Assembly: GCF_047948215.1 (NCBI RefSeq)
Contig: NC_134455.1
Span: 301,710,147-301,774,146 of the forward strand
DNA from: Lycorma delicatula
Lineage: Eukaryota; Arthropoda; Insecta; Hemiptera; Fulgoridae
DNA length: 64,000 nt
Reading direction: 5' to 3'
In this document: in pieces, positions 34,849-46,509 of the stretch
How the letters are laid out: every line of letters begins with the position of its first letter
Numbering within the stretch: the stretch's first letter is position 1
Notes under the pieces: generated by a model
The model's input: only the letters and a program-made list of their open reading frames with translations
Told to the model about the DNA's origin: nothing
Database searches by the model: none
Program-made: the position numbers and the translations under genes

Positions 34849-36060
34849 AGAGTAATTATAAAAGAACTTCTCGGTTTCAAGTATGATTTAGACAGCATTA
34901 TATTTAAAGTATTACTTATATGTGTATATATTCTGAAAGGGTAAATTCTGAAGTTTTTTTGGCATTTAATACACTACAATATGTGCACCATTCGTTGCCC
35001 TGCACACGTCCAGACGGTAATCCAGCTTTTCCCACGTACTCGCCAACCTGTCGAGTGTAATGGATGCTACTTGCGCAACAATTCTCTCCCGTAGATGTCA
35101 CGAATTTTCTCCGAATAAACAATATTTTTCACGTGCTCCCACAAAAATAAATCTAGTGGGTTCATGTGTGGGCTCCTTGGTGGCCATGTAATCGGCTCTC
35201 CTCTTCTAATCCACCTGCTTTGAAACCGAATGGTCAATGCAGCACGGACACGGTTATTAAATGAGGCGGAGCGCCATCTATCTAATAGAATATTAATTCT
35301 TCTTCTTCAACATCGTCAGTCTGTGGAAAAACATAAAGTTCGAGCATATTACAGAAAATATCCCCATTAATTGTCCTTTCTACAAATATTAACGGACCCA
35401 CAATACGGTCATTTATAAATCCACGCCAAACATTGACTTTGGGATTTTTGATGTTCAAAAATTATATGCAGTGGTTCTTGAAGCAATTGTAACGATTTAC
35501 TGACTCACTAACATGGATGTCTCCTCATCTGAAAACATGAAATTTTTCAGGTAGTCCTCATTTTCATCAATATTGTTAAGCATTAAAACTACTAACTCTA
35601 ATCTTTTCACTTTGTCACCGGATGTGATCTCATGTAAACATTGTATCTTACACGCAAGTTGTCTGAACCTATTACGCACCACTTTGTACACTGTACATTT
35701 AGGTATTCGTAACTCTAAACTGCTCCTTGATAATGACTTTTACGGGCTACGCGTATAAGATGCTTGGATCCGTTCCACATCCTGTTCCGATACGGACGTC
35801 CTGCCTGGAGACTTCCCCTTAAAGTGCCTTAGATGACTGACTGTTTCCTTAAACTGATTAAACTAATGGAGTATTGTTTTATTCGCAGGCGCGGCACCGC
35901 CATATTTACGTCGGTAACTACATTGAACTGATAAACGACCTTGTTTCGATAAACCAAATCACACACTGAGCTTTCTGCTGCGGTGTCGTCATGACTGAGA
36001 CTGGCCGAATACGTAATGGTGCCAATCCGACGAATATTTTCGATGAAAATTTTAATAATA
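34849..36060 (-). mobile_element. Mariner-like (IS630/Tc1/mariner) element, relic 1
   Basis: Contains the broken transposase at 34966-35992. A candidate left inverted repeat starts near 34849 (CAGAGTAATTATAAAAGAAC followed by TTCTCGGTTTC), which looks like the termini of this kind of element. No matching right repeat was found past 35992, so the right end is eroded or lost. Confidence 0.6.
34966..35992 (-). pseudogene. Mariner-like DDE transposase, broken
   Basis: About 1,030 bases, the normal size of a 340-residue transposase. The start at 35992 reads MTTPQQKAQCVIWFIETRS, the usual N-terminal helix-turn-helix of the family; SVSEQDVERIQASYTRSP follows. The best open segment (35691-35497) carries VYKVVRNRFRQLACKIQC and FMFSDEE, the first catalytic Asp. 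Downstream come KVNVWRGFINDRIVGPLIF, then DGAPPH near 35259-35280 (second Asp), then WPPRSPHMNPLDLFLW near 35150-35195 (third Asp), ending RLDVCRATNGAHI before TAA at 34968-34966. Several frameshifts and stops separate these blocks. The second and third Asp are about 41 residues apart, as in the rosa/DD41D group. It would cut and paste its own element but cannot now do so. Confidence 0.85.
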
Positions 36061-36069
36061 TAACGAAAA

Positions 36070-37070
36070 CCGGATGATTTTAAATAATTCTATTATTTCA
36101 TTACGATTTTTGGAACCATAGAGTACTTTTATAAACACTCGATATACATATAATGTAAATGATTCGATAAACAGTTCACATATTACATCACTAACAAGGG
36201 AATAGTGTATGGCATTGATATAACGTTTGTTTACATTAACGTTTACTTTCATTTAGCAATCACAATCGGATTATGAAAGGAGTCACTTATTAGAGGAGTT
36301 TTATAGCATATAAAACTTCAAGCCTTTTCAATTAAGATATTATTTATTTTCTTGTAATTTTTTATGTTTTTGGAATCTATATTAATATTTTTAAGGAAAG
36401 TTTGTACATAAATATTTAAAAAAAAGGTTTTTGTCACCTTTTTTACACTTTTATATTTAATTATGGATAATCACTTCTGTCAAATAACGTAATTTTTGTG
36501 TTTAGTAAGATAAATAAGAATATTTTTTTCCAAGAATCCATTTATATTTTGAACTTTATTCACATTCAGTACAACAATATATTAAAAGTAATAAAGTAAC
36601 AATAAATTGTGGCAAATTCTACGATCTTCAAATAGTACATAAAACAAGGACAAAAGTTTACGTTATTTTTGTTTATTTTTATTTTTTTTTATCATGACAA
36701 AAACGAGTTTTATTGTATTTTGTTAAATATACAGTAACAATTTATTAATAGAATTATTATTTTAATCACGTAATTTAGGAAAGTGACAATTTTGTAACCC
36801 CAATAAGGTGGATTGTTCTCCAGGAACTAAACGCTTAGTATAAAAGGATTAATTTTTTTTATTAATTTATATAGATTAAAGAAAAGTTGTTTTAAGAAAA
36901 AAAAACGTGTAGATGAATTCATTTTTGTTTAATTCGAAATTTTGGATAAACGATTATAATAATTTTGCTAAATGTAACTCAAAATTTTATTTAAAACGAT
37001 ATTACATATATAGCCTTGCATAAAAATACAAGTTTTCTGCAAGTGCTTCAGTCTTAAAAGAATAAATTAA
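36070..37070. other. AT-rich DNA, no gene recognised
   Basis: No conserved frame. Several long A/T tracts. The right end of the mariner-like element may lie within the first 300 bases but is not recognisable. Confidence 0.5.
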
Positions 37071-37092
37071 AATTTTTTTATAAAAAATTAGA

Positions 37093-37680
37093 TGTGAACA
37101 CCACATGACTTCCTTTTACGCCTATTAAATTACATATACATACTTTTTTATAACCAGAGGCTAATTATTAATAAATCAATATATTTAAATTTAAAAAAAG
37201 AGTTAAAAAAAAGGAAACTAAGTCGGATTCGTACCGATGTGCCTTCCCCTTGTACGGTCCAAATATTTCATTAATTAAAATTTTATTTGGCTATAACTCT
37301 GGAACCAATGAAAATAAGTACCACTTATATCGTTGAAAGGTTCTCAATGAGGGCTGATTACTGCAGTTAAGAAAAAGTGCGAAATCCAATTATTTTTGGA
37401 TTTTGGGCTTTTTCGGACAATTTTGGTCCAGTCTATTGCAATTAAAAGGAGAGGTGCACAACTAGATGTTACAACAGTCATAAATCCAAAATGTCAACAT
37501 TCTACGGCTAATCGTTTTTGGTTTATGCGAGATAAATACTTACGTACATACGTACAGACGTCATGCCGAAACTAGTCAAAGTGAGTTCAGGGTTGGTCAA
37601 AATGGATATTTCCGTTGAAATCTGAAAAACGAAATTTTTCGTGATCATAATAATTCCTTTACTTCGTACAAGGAAGTGAA
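37093..37680. mobile_element. Non-coding element with inverted ends, copy 2
   Basis: Second copy of 14592-15287, about 100 bases shorter. Near-terminal repeats ACTTCCTTTTAC (37108-37119) and the reverse complement of 37666-37677 differ at one position. The minus strand carries a box-B-like GGTACGAATCC near 37221-37231. No transposase. Confidence 0.6.
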
Positions 37681-37861
37681 AACATTTTATATCTAAAAAC
37701 AAATAATAGTAAGAACGTTGTTCAAATAGAAATTTTTTTATCATTATTCAGTAGCTTATTGACATAATTACTAAAGTCGTTTATAAACTTCGCGCGCACC
37801 AATTCAAAGTTCAGTGAAACAACTTTCGTTTGAATTCATCAATATAACAAAAGATTATTCT

Positions 37862-38916
37862 ACTTGGTATCCCAAAAGTTTCTAGGGGATTTCAAAACCT
37901 TTTTAAGAATTTTAATTTTCAAAAACGGTTCGCAAAGAAAGTTAGTATAACTTATGGAGTTTTTTTTTTTTTTAATTAGTCCGAAAAACAATATTCCGCA
38001 AACAATGACATTCTGTCATTTCCAGCCTCGCAATTCTTTCTCTTTCTAAGGCGTTTTTTCAACTACAGATGTTAAAATATCTTCATTTAAAACCCTGATT
38101 TCAGCTCGGATGTTCTCTTTTACCTGTTCACGAGTTCTGAGTTTACTAATGTAAACTCTCTTCTTGAGGTAATCCCACAGGAAAACGTTGGGACTATCTT
38201 ATCAGGTGACCGTGGCGGATATGGAATTTCCGAACCTCTGGAAACGATCTGTTCACCGAATATCTCTGTTAAGGGATCCATTGTTGACTTGGTCTGGCTC
38301 CATCCAAGCGAAACCACATCTCTGGCTAATTTTGTAACGCAGGTGTAGAAAGAGTTTTGGAACATGGCTCTACTCAGTTCATTAGAAACAGTCACAGCAT
38401 TTCCATCTTTGCCTTCAAAAAAATAAAGTTGAAGTAAAGTTTACTGAGGTAAAGTTATTTTTTCTGGGGTAAATCCCTCAGTAAACGTTGAAGATTTGAT
38501 GGGGATAACCTCTGTTGAGTAGAACGCTATCTGATCGATGTTTCTGTATCTTCTTCCAGGCTGGCCTGTACGCATCAAATATTCTGCTCTGCAATAGCAA
38601 AATGTGGTCTACCTGTTCGGAGCAAGTCTATTACAGACCCCTGTTATCGGCAACGTGTAATCATGTAGGGTATAGTCATCTCCGAGAGTGCGTTTCTTAT
38701 ACTGAAACGTCTGCAAGAGGCTCTTCGATTCGTAGTAACTGATCGTTGGTTTCTAAATAAAGTTTCATAATAGTGATTTTTTGATCAAAGCTGAATTTCT
38801 TCATATTAAATCTTCAAAGTTTCTAGTTGTTCAAGTCTGAAAAGAATAGGAAAAACTAGTTTTGTCAAAATTATTAATTTTTAAAATCACCTAGGAACTT
38901 TTAAGAAAGTAAAGGA
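37862..38916 (-). mobile_element. Mariner-like element, relic 2, with inverted ends
   Basis: CCCAAAAGTTTCTAGGGGAT (about 37871-37890, continuing TTCAAAA) matches the reverse complement of about 38884-38912 at 22 of 27 positions, giving inverted ends about 1.05 kb apart. A broken transposase lies between them on the minus strand. No clean TA target duplication can be read because the outermost bases are diverged. Confidence 0.7.
38040..38720 (-). pseudogene. Mariner-like transposase, C-terminal half readable
   Basis: On the minus strand one frame (38395-38120) reads KSTMDPLTEIFGEQIVSRG then SEIPYPPRSPD, the block holding the third catalytic residue of mariner-type transposases. After a frameshift near 38200 the downstream frame reads VFLWDYLKKRVYISKLRTRE and VKENIRAEIRVLNEDIL, typical of the C-terminus. 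The N-terminal half is too decayed to follow; the 75-codon plus-strand open frame at 38515-38742 is an antisense shadow. The protein differs clearly from relic 1, so it is a separate lineage. Confidence 0.8.
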
Positions 38917-38929
38917 CACTCCTGTACTT

Positions 38930-40300
38930 TCTTATATAGTATTTCCGTTTCAAATTGTTATTTAATTTTTGAATTAATGATTAATTTTAGAATATAAACT
39001 AATATTTTTAAAATAATATTATTTTTTCAACAAATATTTTCTAGACGGTAATTTTTTTTTAAGATCCATGACTTAAATTCGATTGATTGACCACAGTGTA
39101 AGAACTATTGCGTAAAACCATAGCGAGAAATTCATCAATATTTGTTTCAAACCAGAATCTCTAATTTGTTTTCTTTTTGAAAAACCATATATGCGTTTAA
39201 CTTCTTGATCGTGTTATAATTTTGTATTATTCAAAAATATAAACATAATTTATCAATTCCGTATTTGCTTGAATAAGTAACCTCTTTTTATGCTCTACTT
39301 TAGATCTATGTAAAATTCTAATTAGATATGTTATATATGTTTTAATATTATTCTCCAAAGAAACTGCGAAATCAAAAATTATTAATAAATTGTAGATTTT
39401 TTGAGAAGAAACGGTTGAATTGTTTTATAAAACAGAATCGAAATAAAATATTTAATTTGTTCCGAATTCATCTGATTTACTTTGTTGATTAAGAACTTAG
39501 ATTCAAAATTAAATTACGTAAAAAAAAATCACCGTAAGTTTTTACTTTTAAAGAACTATAAAACTTCTATAAATTTCAGAAAATAATTAACATTCTTGAT
39601 CACAAAATATAAGATGCGGTAACATTTAAACAGGCTATTTCATTTCAACCGAAATTTTTTTAAGAAAAGTTAATTATGTTTAAGAAAAATTAAGTTCTTT
39701 CTGAATAAATTAAGAAGTAGATTTGAACTGAAAATTTTGTTCGAATAATTTCCTTTGAAAAATATTTTCTATCCCGTTAGAAGATTAGCATAAATGTAGA
39801 ATACACAGCTTAAGCTTGCGTTCAACCAAAAAATATGCCTTGACAAATTGTAAAAGAATTTTCCCGGTTGAATCGATGGAATATTTTCTGAAAATCTTAT
39901 TTACTATAAAATCGAAATTTTTTATCTAATAATATTGTAACACTGAATGAAAGTAATCACTCCGATCAGAGAAATCGGCTATTACATATACACTTAGAAA
40001 TACGTGTGATAGCTGCAAATATATGAACGCTGCCACAAGAAACATGAAAAACAAGAAGAGAAGCCTTTGAAATATCCATTTGAAGAAAATTTCATAAATG
40101 ATAGCCAGAAAGGCTAGAAATTTACGGCATTGATTAAGATTTTCCAAACATTGAGAAATACATGTAATACATAAGTATAAGTTTATTTTTAATTGTCAAT
40201 TTAATATTATGAATTATCTTCCATGAACAATCTATGTGGATAACATATATCAACCTAAAAATGTCTATCATTCACTTTATTCGCTTATGGGTTGTCTCTC
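38930..40300. other. AT-rich DNA, no gene recognised
   Basis: No conserved frame or repeat terminus. The hydrophobic minus-strand open frame at 39926-40147 is compositionally driven. Pyrimidine-rich sequence at the end (40290-40309) belongs to the candidate splice acceptor of the next feature. Confidence 0.5.
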
Positions 40301-40309
40301 TTTGTGTAG

Positions 40310-40407
40310 GAAAATTCCGGCAAGCATTCAAGAGGGCTGTATTGGAGTGGTGTGGTTGCGACTGGGAAAGCGGTGATAAGAGAGATTTCCTAGGACCGAA
40401 ACCCTGA
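40310..40407 (+). CDS. Candidate terminal exon: GPCR-like cytoplasmic tail
   Basis: A strong splice acceptor (GTTGTCTCTCTTTGTGTAG, ending at 40309) opens a phase-1 exon that completes a Gly or Arg codon. It then reads KFRQAFKRAVLEWCGC, followed by DWESGDKRDFLGPKP and TGA at 40405-40407. The FRxAFKR pattern followed by a Cys pair is what follows the seventh membrane helix in many class A G-protein-coupled receptors: a short amphipathic helix 8, then palmitoylated cysteines. The stretch is near 50% G+C while its surroundings are far lower, as expected for an exon. No preceding exon with an NPxxY helix was found in the window, so the intron would be long. A possible donor (GTGATAAG at 40371) means the exon could end earlier. 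The family is an inference from one short motif and could be chance. Confidence 0.35.
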
Positions 40408-40409
40408 CA

Positions 40410-41930
40410 CCGTCTTGCGCCGTCGTCAGACAGGCACATCAGCTGGGCAACTGACACACGGCGAACTAGAACTGTTGTTCTGCATGAAAATAGTAACTTT
40501 TAGTGTTACATTAAAAAGTGAATAATTGACGGTATTTTCATACTTTCAATGAAGAAATTACTTAAAAATAACGGATACTGCATATATTTATATACATACA
40601 TATGTAATTTAACATGATACTGAATTATGTAAAAATATAATTTATCGAAAATGTTAATACTAGTAAATATATATATATATATATATTAAGCGTATATATT
40701 TTTATCACTCTTTTTTAATTTTTAAAGAGTAAATAATTTATAAACTGAATCTATTGCGAACAAAATTAACTCAAATATACGTTTTTGAATAATTATTAAT
40801 ACAGAAGTAAAAAAAATATACAAAAAATTTAATGATTTTTTTTTTAATGTAGGCTATGAACAGCATTCTCTGTATTGATGAAATTTCGAAAACGTTAAGC
40901 TTACATCCCTTATACACGAGCTATTTTATTTTCGCTTATATCTGCAAAAAAATGTAACAAAAAACAAAATATAATTATTTTTAATATATCCTTATCGCAC
41001 AGAGTGATCATTTTATAACAATGACAAAAAAAAGATAGTTCCGTGAACAATTTCTCAAGCTATTACGGGCTAAAGAAATGACGCAGCATCTTCAGTGTAT
41101 AGTTTAGTTATGAAAGCGATACATTTCAATGAGTCACTGTACATTGAGATATAAACACTTTTATTGAATAATTTTTGTGATTAGCAAATTAATGTTTTTC
41201 ATTTTAATTCAGCAGATATGCAAAATTAAATTCACACACAACAAATATATTTTATTACATTAGACTAACCTAAAATAATATATTACAAGAAGGGAAATTT
41301 TAATAACAAAAATGTAACGGAATAGTAACACATTATCAACAAACAAAGAAGAGAAAAAATTGTATTACATAAAATGCTAAGTAATTAATTTAATATACTT
41401 AAAGATCATGATTAATAAAACGATTAAAACATAATCACAGTTTAATATCGATTAAAAATACAAAAATTTGTTAATTTAATTACTTTTCTCCCTTTTTAAT
41501 TATTTGTTGCTTTATTATTAATAAATAGTATAGCTTAAAAAATAAATTATTCGTCTTTATAATGTTTTAATAAATTAATTTCTAGGTTCAAAGATAAACT
41601 AAAACATCTAGATGGACCTCATTTAATCTCAATCATCTTTATATAAGCTTCCCGTCACAGCTTTGTCCGCGTTAAAATCGAATAGAACTTCAAAAATTGG
41701 AAATAGGTTTTAAATAATTATGTGTGGGTAGTTGCTACTGAGTTATCGCTATTAACAAGTTACCGGATAATTAGATTAATTTGGATGAATAACAACTTTT
41801 AAGTTGTTAAATATGTAAATAGTTGTTATTCCCTTTAATTTTATTACCAAACCAATTTGTTTTTACGTTCATTACGATAATATCACTAGTCAATCTTTTA
41901 TAAACAACAACATAAATTTAGTAATTCACA
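40410..41930. other. AT-rich DNA, no gene recognised
   Basis: If the upstream exon is real this holds its 3' UTR, but I see no convincing polyadenylation site close to the stop. A (TA)n run lies at 40668-40687. Nothing else recognisable. Confidence 0.5.
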
Positions 41931-41937
41931 TAAACCC

Positions 41938-42450
41938 TCCGGGTTGGTCTAGTGGTGAACTCGTCATCGCAACTCAGCTGATTTCAAAGTCGAGAATTCT
42001 AAGGTCAAATCCTAGTAAAGCCAGTTACTTTTATGCGGATTTGAATACTAGATCGTGGATACTGGTGTTCTTTGTTGGTGGATTTCAATTAACCACACAT
42101 CTCGGGAACGGTCGACCTCTCACTCACTCTCTCTCTCTCTCTCTCTCTCTCTTTTCTGTGTAGCCTGCGGAACCATCGTAGGGCATTATTTCAGAGGATG
42201 ATATGTATGGATGTAAATAAAACGTACTCTTGTACAATCTCAGGTTAATCATTCCTGAGATGTGCGGTTGATTGAAACTCAACCACCAAAGAACACTGGT
42301 ATCCACGATCTACTATTCAAAAGGAGCAGTCGATCTGAGACTGTACAAGACTACACACTTTACATTCATGCATTTCATCCTCCTCATTAATCCTCTGAAG
42401 TAACACCTTACGGTGGTTCCGGAGGCTAAACAGAAAAAGAAAGGAGTAAC
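41938..42450 (+). mobile_element. tRNA-derived SINE, interrupted by another SINE
   Basis: Plus-strand copy of the 12147 family. Head GGTTGGTCTAGTGGTGAACT at about 41951 (box A), box-B-like AAGGTCAAATCCTA near 42001-42014, body GATCGTGGATACTGGTGTTC. The sequence breaks after GGTCGACCT at 42118 and resumes with GTCGATCTGAGACTG at 42329, ending GGAGGCTAAACAG and an A/G-rich tail near 42440. The piece between is a second SINE in the opposite orientation. Confidence 0.85.
42119..42328 (-). mobile_element. SINE nested inside a SINE
   Basis: Minus-strand, 5'-truncated copy of the same family: body AGTAGATCGTGGATACCAGTG near 42293-42313 (read here only as landmarks GATCGTGGATACC), 3' end GCAGGCTACACAG near 42160, then a long (GA)n tail (the CT run at 42125-42152). 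Host SINE sequence on the two sides shares CGGTCGACCT (42109-42118) against CAGTCGATCT (42327-42336), 8 of 10 bases, consistent with a target duplication. Confidence 0.85.
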
Positions 42451-43630
42451 TCACATAATACTGTTTGAAGAATCGATTTGTCGTAAACTATGATCGATAT
42501 AGACGATGACAATCAATATTGACAATATCTGTCGGTATAGACAAATGACAAAATTACTAAAATAAGCTCTATGGTCATTTATTTGTACGTATTTTATTTA
42601 TAATTTATGTAGTAGTGAGATCGGTAAGATTTGAACTGTGGTAAACATTCCGGGGATTATAAGAAAGGTACAGTTAAACTTTCGTAATGACTGTATGTTC
42701 TTTAAAAGGAAACTTCTTTCAAACAGCACCTGTTTTCTCTTACATGTTCAAAGAAAAATGTATCTACGAAAAAGTCTGTAAAATCAGATAGATTTAACTA
42801 ACCTTTATTATTTTAATTTATTTTAAAATCGTCTTAAAAGTCTAATAATTCTATAAAAAATAACATTTAAATAAAAATATTTTTTTTTATTTTATCCAGT
42901 AAAGTTTAATTTTAATCTAACCGTGAAATAGTTATTTAAAAATTTATCAAAATTCTGATTTACTAAAATTAAAATAAAAAGCTAATATAGTGCTTCATAC
43001 TGAATTTCGTTATCAGCAGAGACAAAATTTCTTCTACATTCCAGTGATACTGTTTCAAGACTAAAAGCATAATTAATAAGTATAGAATCTCGTTTACGTA
43101 TTGATAGATACGTTCTTTCCATTTCATTGTGATAAAGTTCTCGGCTTTTAAGTGTCTATTTATAAGTTGTGGCTGAAATACAGTAAAATGGTACATTTAT
43201 TTTCTGTCGAAAAATACTAACTGAAAACTGGTTATCTGGACTAGTGACGAGTTCCTAACATTATCATCGAAAAATTATCATACCGTGTGACGTAATTCCC
43301 AATTAAATGTGTCCCTTCATCCAACATCGTACAATACTTCATAGATCTATCATTTCTTCATAGATCATCTATTTCATAGATTTTTAGTTAGCTTCATTTA
43401 TTCCCATAAAAATGATCTTATCTTGTATCATGATAAGAGCTTGAAGAGAGAGAATTCTGTATCCATTTAATCTTAACCAAATTTGAATTATTTTTTTTTT
43501 TAAACTAAGTTCTCATTATGGTCTTACAATTTTTCTCAGAAGTCATATATTTTTTTATATAAATCTTCATAAAAAATGTATGTTACTCCTTTAAATTTTG
43601 CTAATATTTATGGAAAATAATTTTTGTGTG

Positions 43631-43633
<3 letters not shown>

Positions 43634-43682
<49 letters not shown>
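43634..43682. repeat. (GT)n microsatellite
   Basis: About 24 uninterrupted GT units; one of the longest simple repeats in the window. Confidence 0.95.
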
Positions 43683-43687
<5 letters not shown>

Positions 43688-44989
43688 TTAATTACATGAA
43701 ATCTGAAATTTTTTATCTTTTAATTATTATCTTACAATTGACTTTTTAAAGTTCAGTTCATTTTAACCAAAAGCAATATTTCTGAAATTTCAGACGGATG
43801 ATTTCACCTCCACCCTTCCCTTGGTGAGATATTTTTCATTATTTTACTAGATCAAAAACATTTTAGAAAAAATTACAAGGTAAAATATAATGCGATTATA
43901 ATTTTCTACAGTTTACTTGCAAAATAATTATAAAATTTAGAATAATGTTCGCCCCAACTTTACTAACTTAGTTTTCTTTGTTTAATTTGCTTGCACCTTA
44001 AGGATGGACTTTGAAAAAAGTATTCAATGAAAAAAATAAATGAAACAATAATTTTAAATGTTCTGTGGGAATTACTTTATATTAATAATTTTGAACAGGA
44101 ATGCAAAACTTCAAGTTAATTTATAACTTCCGACAATCAAAGTAACGTCGAGTGTTTACTTATTAATAACAAAATAATTTTTTTTTTATCTATCATTTGG
44201 TGGTTAGTTGGCTTTTTTTTGTATCCAATACTTACGATTTGGATATTATGGTAATTAGTGATAACAATTTTTTTTTTTTTTTTTTTTTTAGAATCTGTTT
44301 TAATGACATAAAATTTAAATTCATAACATTGAACATTTTATTTCCTACTTATATTCTGCCAGTATTCGTATATCTAATTCAATAAAATGTAATAATTATA
44401 AAAAATGGAGATTTTATACCTTATTCTCCTTGCTTTTATACTTTTATTGGTCACCTGATCCTAGCAATACGCAATTTAACAACGGCTGAGTAAATGAAAC
44501 AAGAAAAAATACTTGGATAGAACTTTACATTGATTTAAGTATTTTATATTAAACAATAGAAAAATACCTGACAATGTTTGACAAATTCACAATAAATCTA
44601 AAAAATAATTTTTCAAGCAATCTACTGTAGCTTTGTGAAACTTGCCCTCATACTGCGAATACCAGCAGTAATATTATACCAGCTACAGAAATGTCGTTCA
44701 TTAGCGCTAAAATCTACCATGATAAAGTTACATCAAGCGACAAAAAAATAGCTCATGTACGAGATGGATATGTAAGAACAATTTCACATATGAACTCGAT
44801 TCAGTGTTATTAGATCAGAATATGAGATAAGTAATTATTGTATCATTATTAAACATACCTTATGCGAACACAATTTATATTGCTAATTATTTTCTTACTC
44901 ATAAATAAATTTTAAGAATTCCTGAGTAGGCTATATAGCCTTATTATATTAATAAATTAGAATAACTTAATAACTATGTTGCCACTATA

Positions 44990-45035
44990 AATGCGTTGTT
45001 CTACCCGCCGCGATCGAACCCGAGAAACCGTCCTT
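44990..45035 (-). repeat. Possible SINE head (box B only)
   Basis: The minus strand reads CTCGGGTTCGATCGCGGCGG, close to the tRNA box-B consensus, in otherwise AT-rich DNA. No box A or cloverleaf can be drawn, so this is at most a worn SINE head. Confidence 0.3.
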
Positions 45036-45593
45036 ATAAACTTCACTATTTACTGTTTACCCTAACTTAACAAAATCCATAATTAATTAATGTTTAAATG
45101 ATTATTAGATGTTAAATATAATTGTACTAAAACAATATTAAAATTTCAGTTTATAATTATTTTGTGGTTAAGATCTAAGTGTAATACAACTATTTATCTA
45201 TTATACGTTAAGTGTTTTATATAAAGTTTTTATTTGTTCTCTTATGAATAAAACTAATCACTGCATCTGTGAACGGATGTAATCTCAAAACATTATTTGT
45301 TTTGTAATAAAATAGTTAATAATATTTTCATATTCACAAGTTGTAACCTAACTATATTTAAAATGGGCAAGGTGTTTTTGTTTTCAAATCCGAAACTGAT
45401 CCTCATTAGATCTGTTGTCATAATCTTTATTCATATTAAAAGCGGTTCTCTGGTCGAATTTTTTTTTTAAGAAAATTAGCAATTTTTTTTTTTAATAAAA
45501 ATGGTGATAGTAAATTAGTAATAATAATAATCCTTCATCTTATTAATTATGCGTTTTCTAAGTTTTCTCATGTAATGAGACGTGTAATATGTC

Positions 45594-46502
45594 CAGTGGC
45601 GGCTCGCACCCCCCCCCCCCCCCCCCCGCCCAATTTCCACTTGATATTATCGACGTTTAATATAATGAGTCCTTTTTTCTTTAACTCTTTCTTTATACGT
45701 TTACAATATATAATTCTTAAGCTTAATGTCAGGTCAGTAACCATCCCCCAGTTTATGAAGAATATATAAATTATAAAAGATATAATATCCTTTGTATAGA
45801 ACTGTGCGCTTCACAGTTCCAACAGCGTGGTGTTTGGCTGTTGTGCGCATGCCCATATAGGAAGCTGCACGCGAGGCTGCGAGGAAGAGAGAGCACTGTT
45901 GCTCTCGTAGTGCCGACCCTGACGTGCTGATGGAAGATAGTTTTTCATCTTTACTCCGCGTGTGTATGGAACTTTCCTTGTTCGTTCTCTTTTCTATATT
46001 AGTCGGTAGAAGAAATATGAAAGTGGTTTAGTTGTTTTTTCAGTAGTGATCAGAAGATGGCGGAAAGCAAGGATTCTTTGATTGCCAAATCTATTAAAAA
46101 AACACGCTGAAAAGGCGAAAGAGAAGGTAGTTAGTAAAAACTAATTATGTATTTGTTTCTGTGTACATAGAAATTTAAATTAAGTACCGTTGGACTATAG
46201 TCTTTTTAAGCGCACATTTTATTAAGTTATTATCTAATAATACTAAAAAATATTATTTGTATCGCCAATTTATTATTTAGTGGGTTAAACCGAATACAGT
46301 TTTTAAGCACAATGTGCTTAAAAAACGAGTACCATATTCTAGTGCAGAATTAGATTATTATCCTGCTTCCAGCTATTCTATTTGATTCATTTTTTATGGT
46401 TCTTTTATTTTACAGAAAACTTTAGCCACAGTCTTGAAAAGGCCCACAAAAAAAATTTCTGGAGCAGCACCCACCACTAATTTTACCTACGAGCTGCCAC
46501 TG
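45594..46502. mobile_element. Possible hAT-like element (inverted ends only)
   Basis: CAGTGGCGGCTCGCA at 45594-45608 matches the reverse complement of 46488-46502 at 13 of 15 positions, and CAGTGG-type ends are common in hAT elements. The 900 bases between are G+C-richer than the flanks for the first half. No transposase is readable. A short frame from ATGGCGGAAAGC near 46057 reads MAESKDSLIAKSIKKTR and stops; a GTAGTT donor-like site follows. The 8 bases outside the two ends do not match, which counts against a simple insertion. Confidence 0.4.
45609..45627. repeat. Poly-C tract of 19
   Basis: Nineteen consecutive C directly after the left inverted repeat of the hAT-like element. Length is prone to sequencing error. 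Confidence 0.9.
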
Positions 46503-46509
46503 ATAGTGA

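Larger units (their letters stand above)
42460..45580. other. AT-rich DNA, microsatellites, no gene recognised
   Basis: Includes a (GT)n run at 43634-43682 and a 22-base poly-T at 44268-44289. Near 44995-45030 the minus strand carries GGGTTCGATCGCGG, close to a tRNA box B, and may be a worn SINE head. No conserved protein frame was found. Confidence 0.5.

Noticed and set aside
46057..46128. First exon of a host gene starting ATGGCGGAAAGC
   Set aside because: The frame stops after 17 codons, the region lies between hAT-like ends, and no downstream exon was found.
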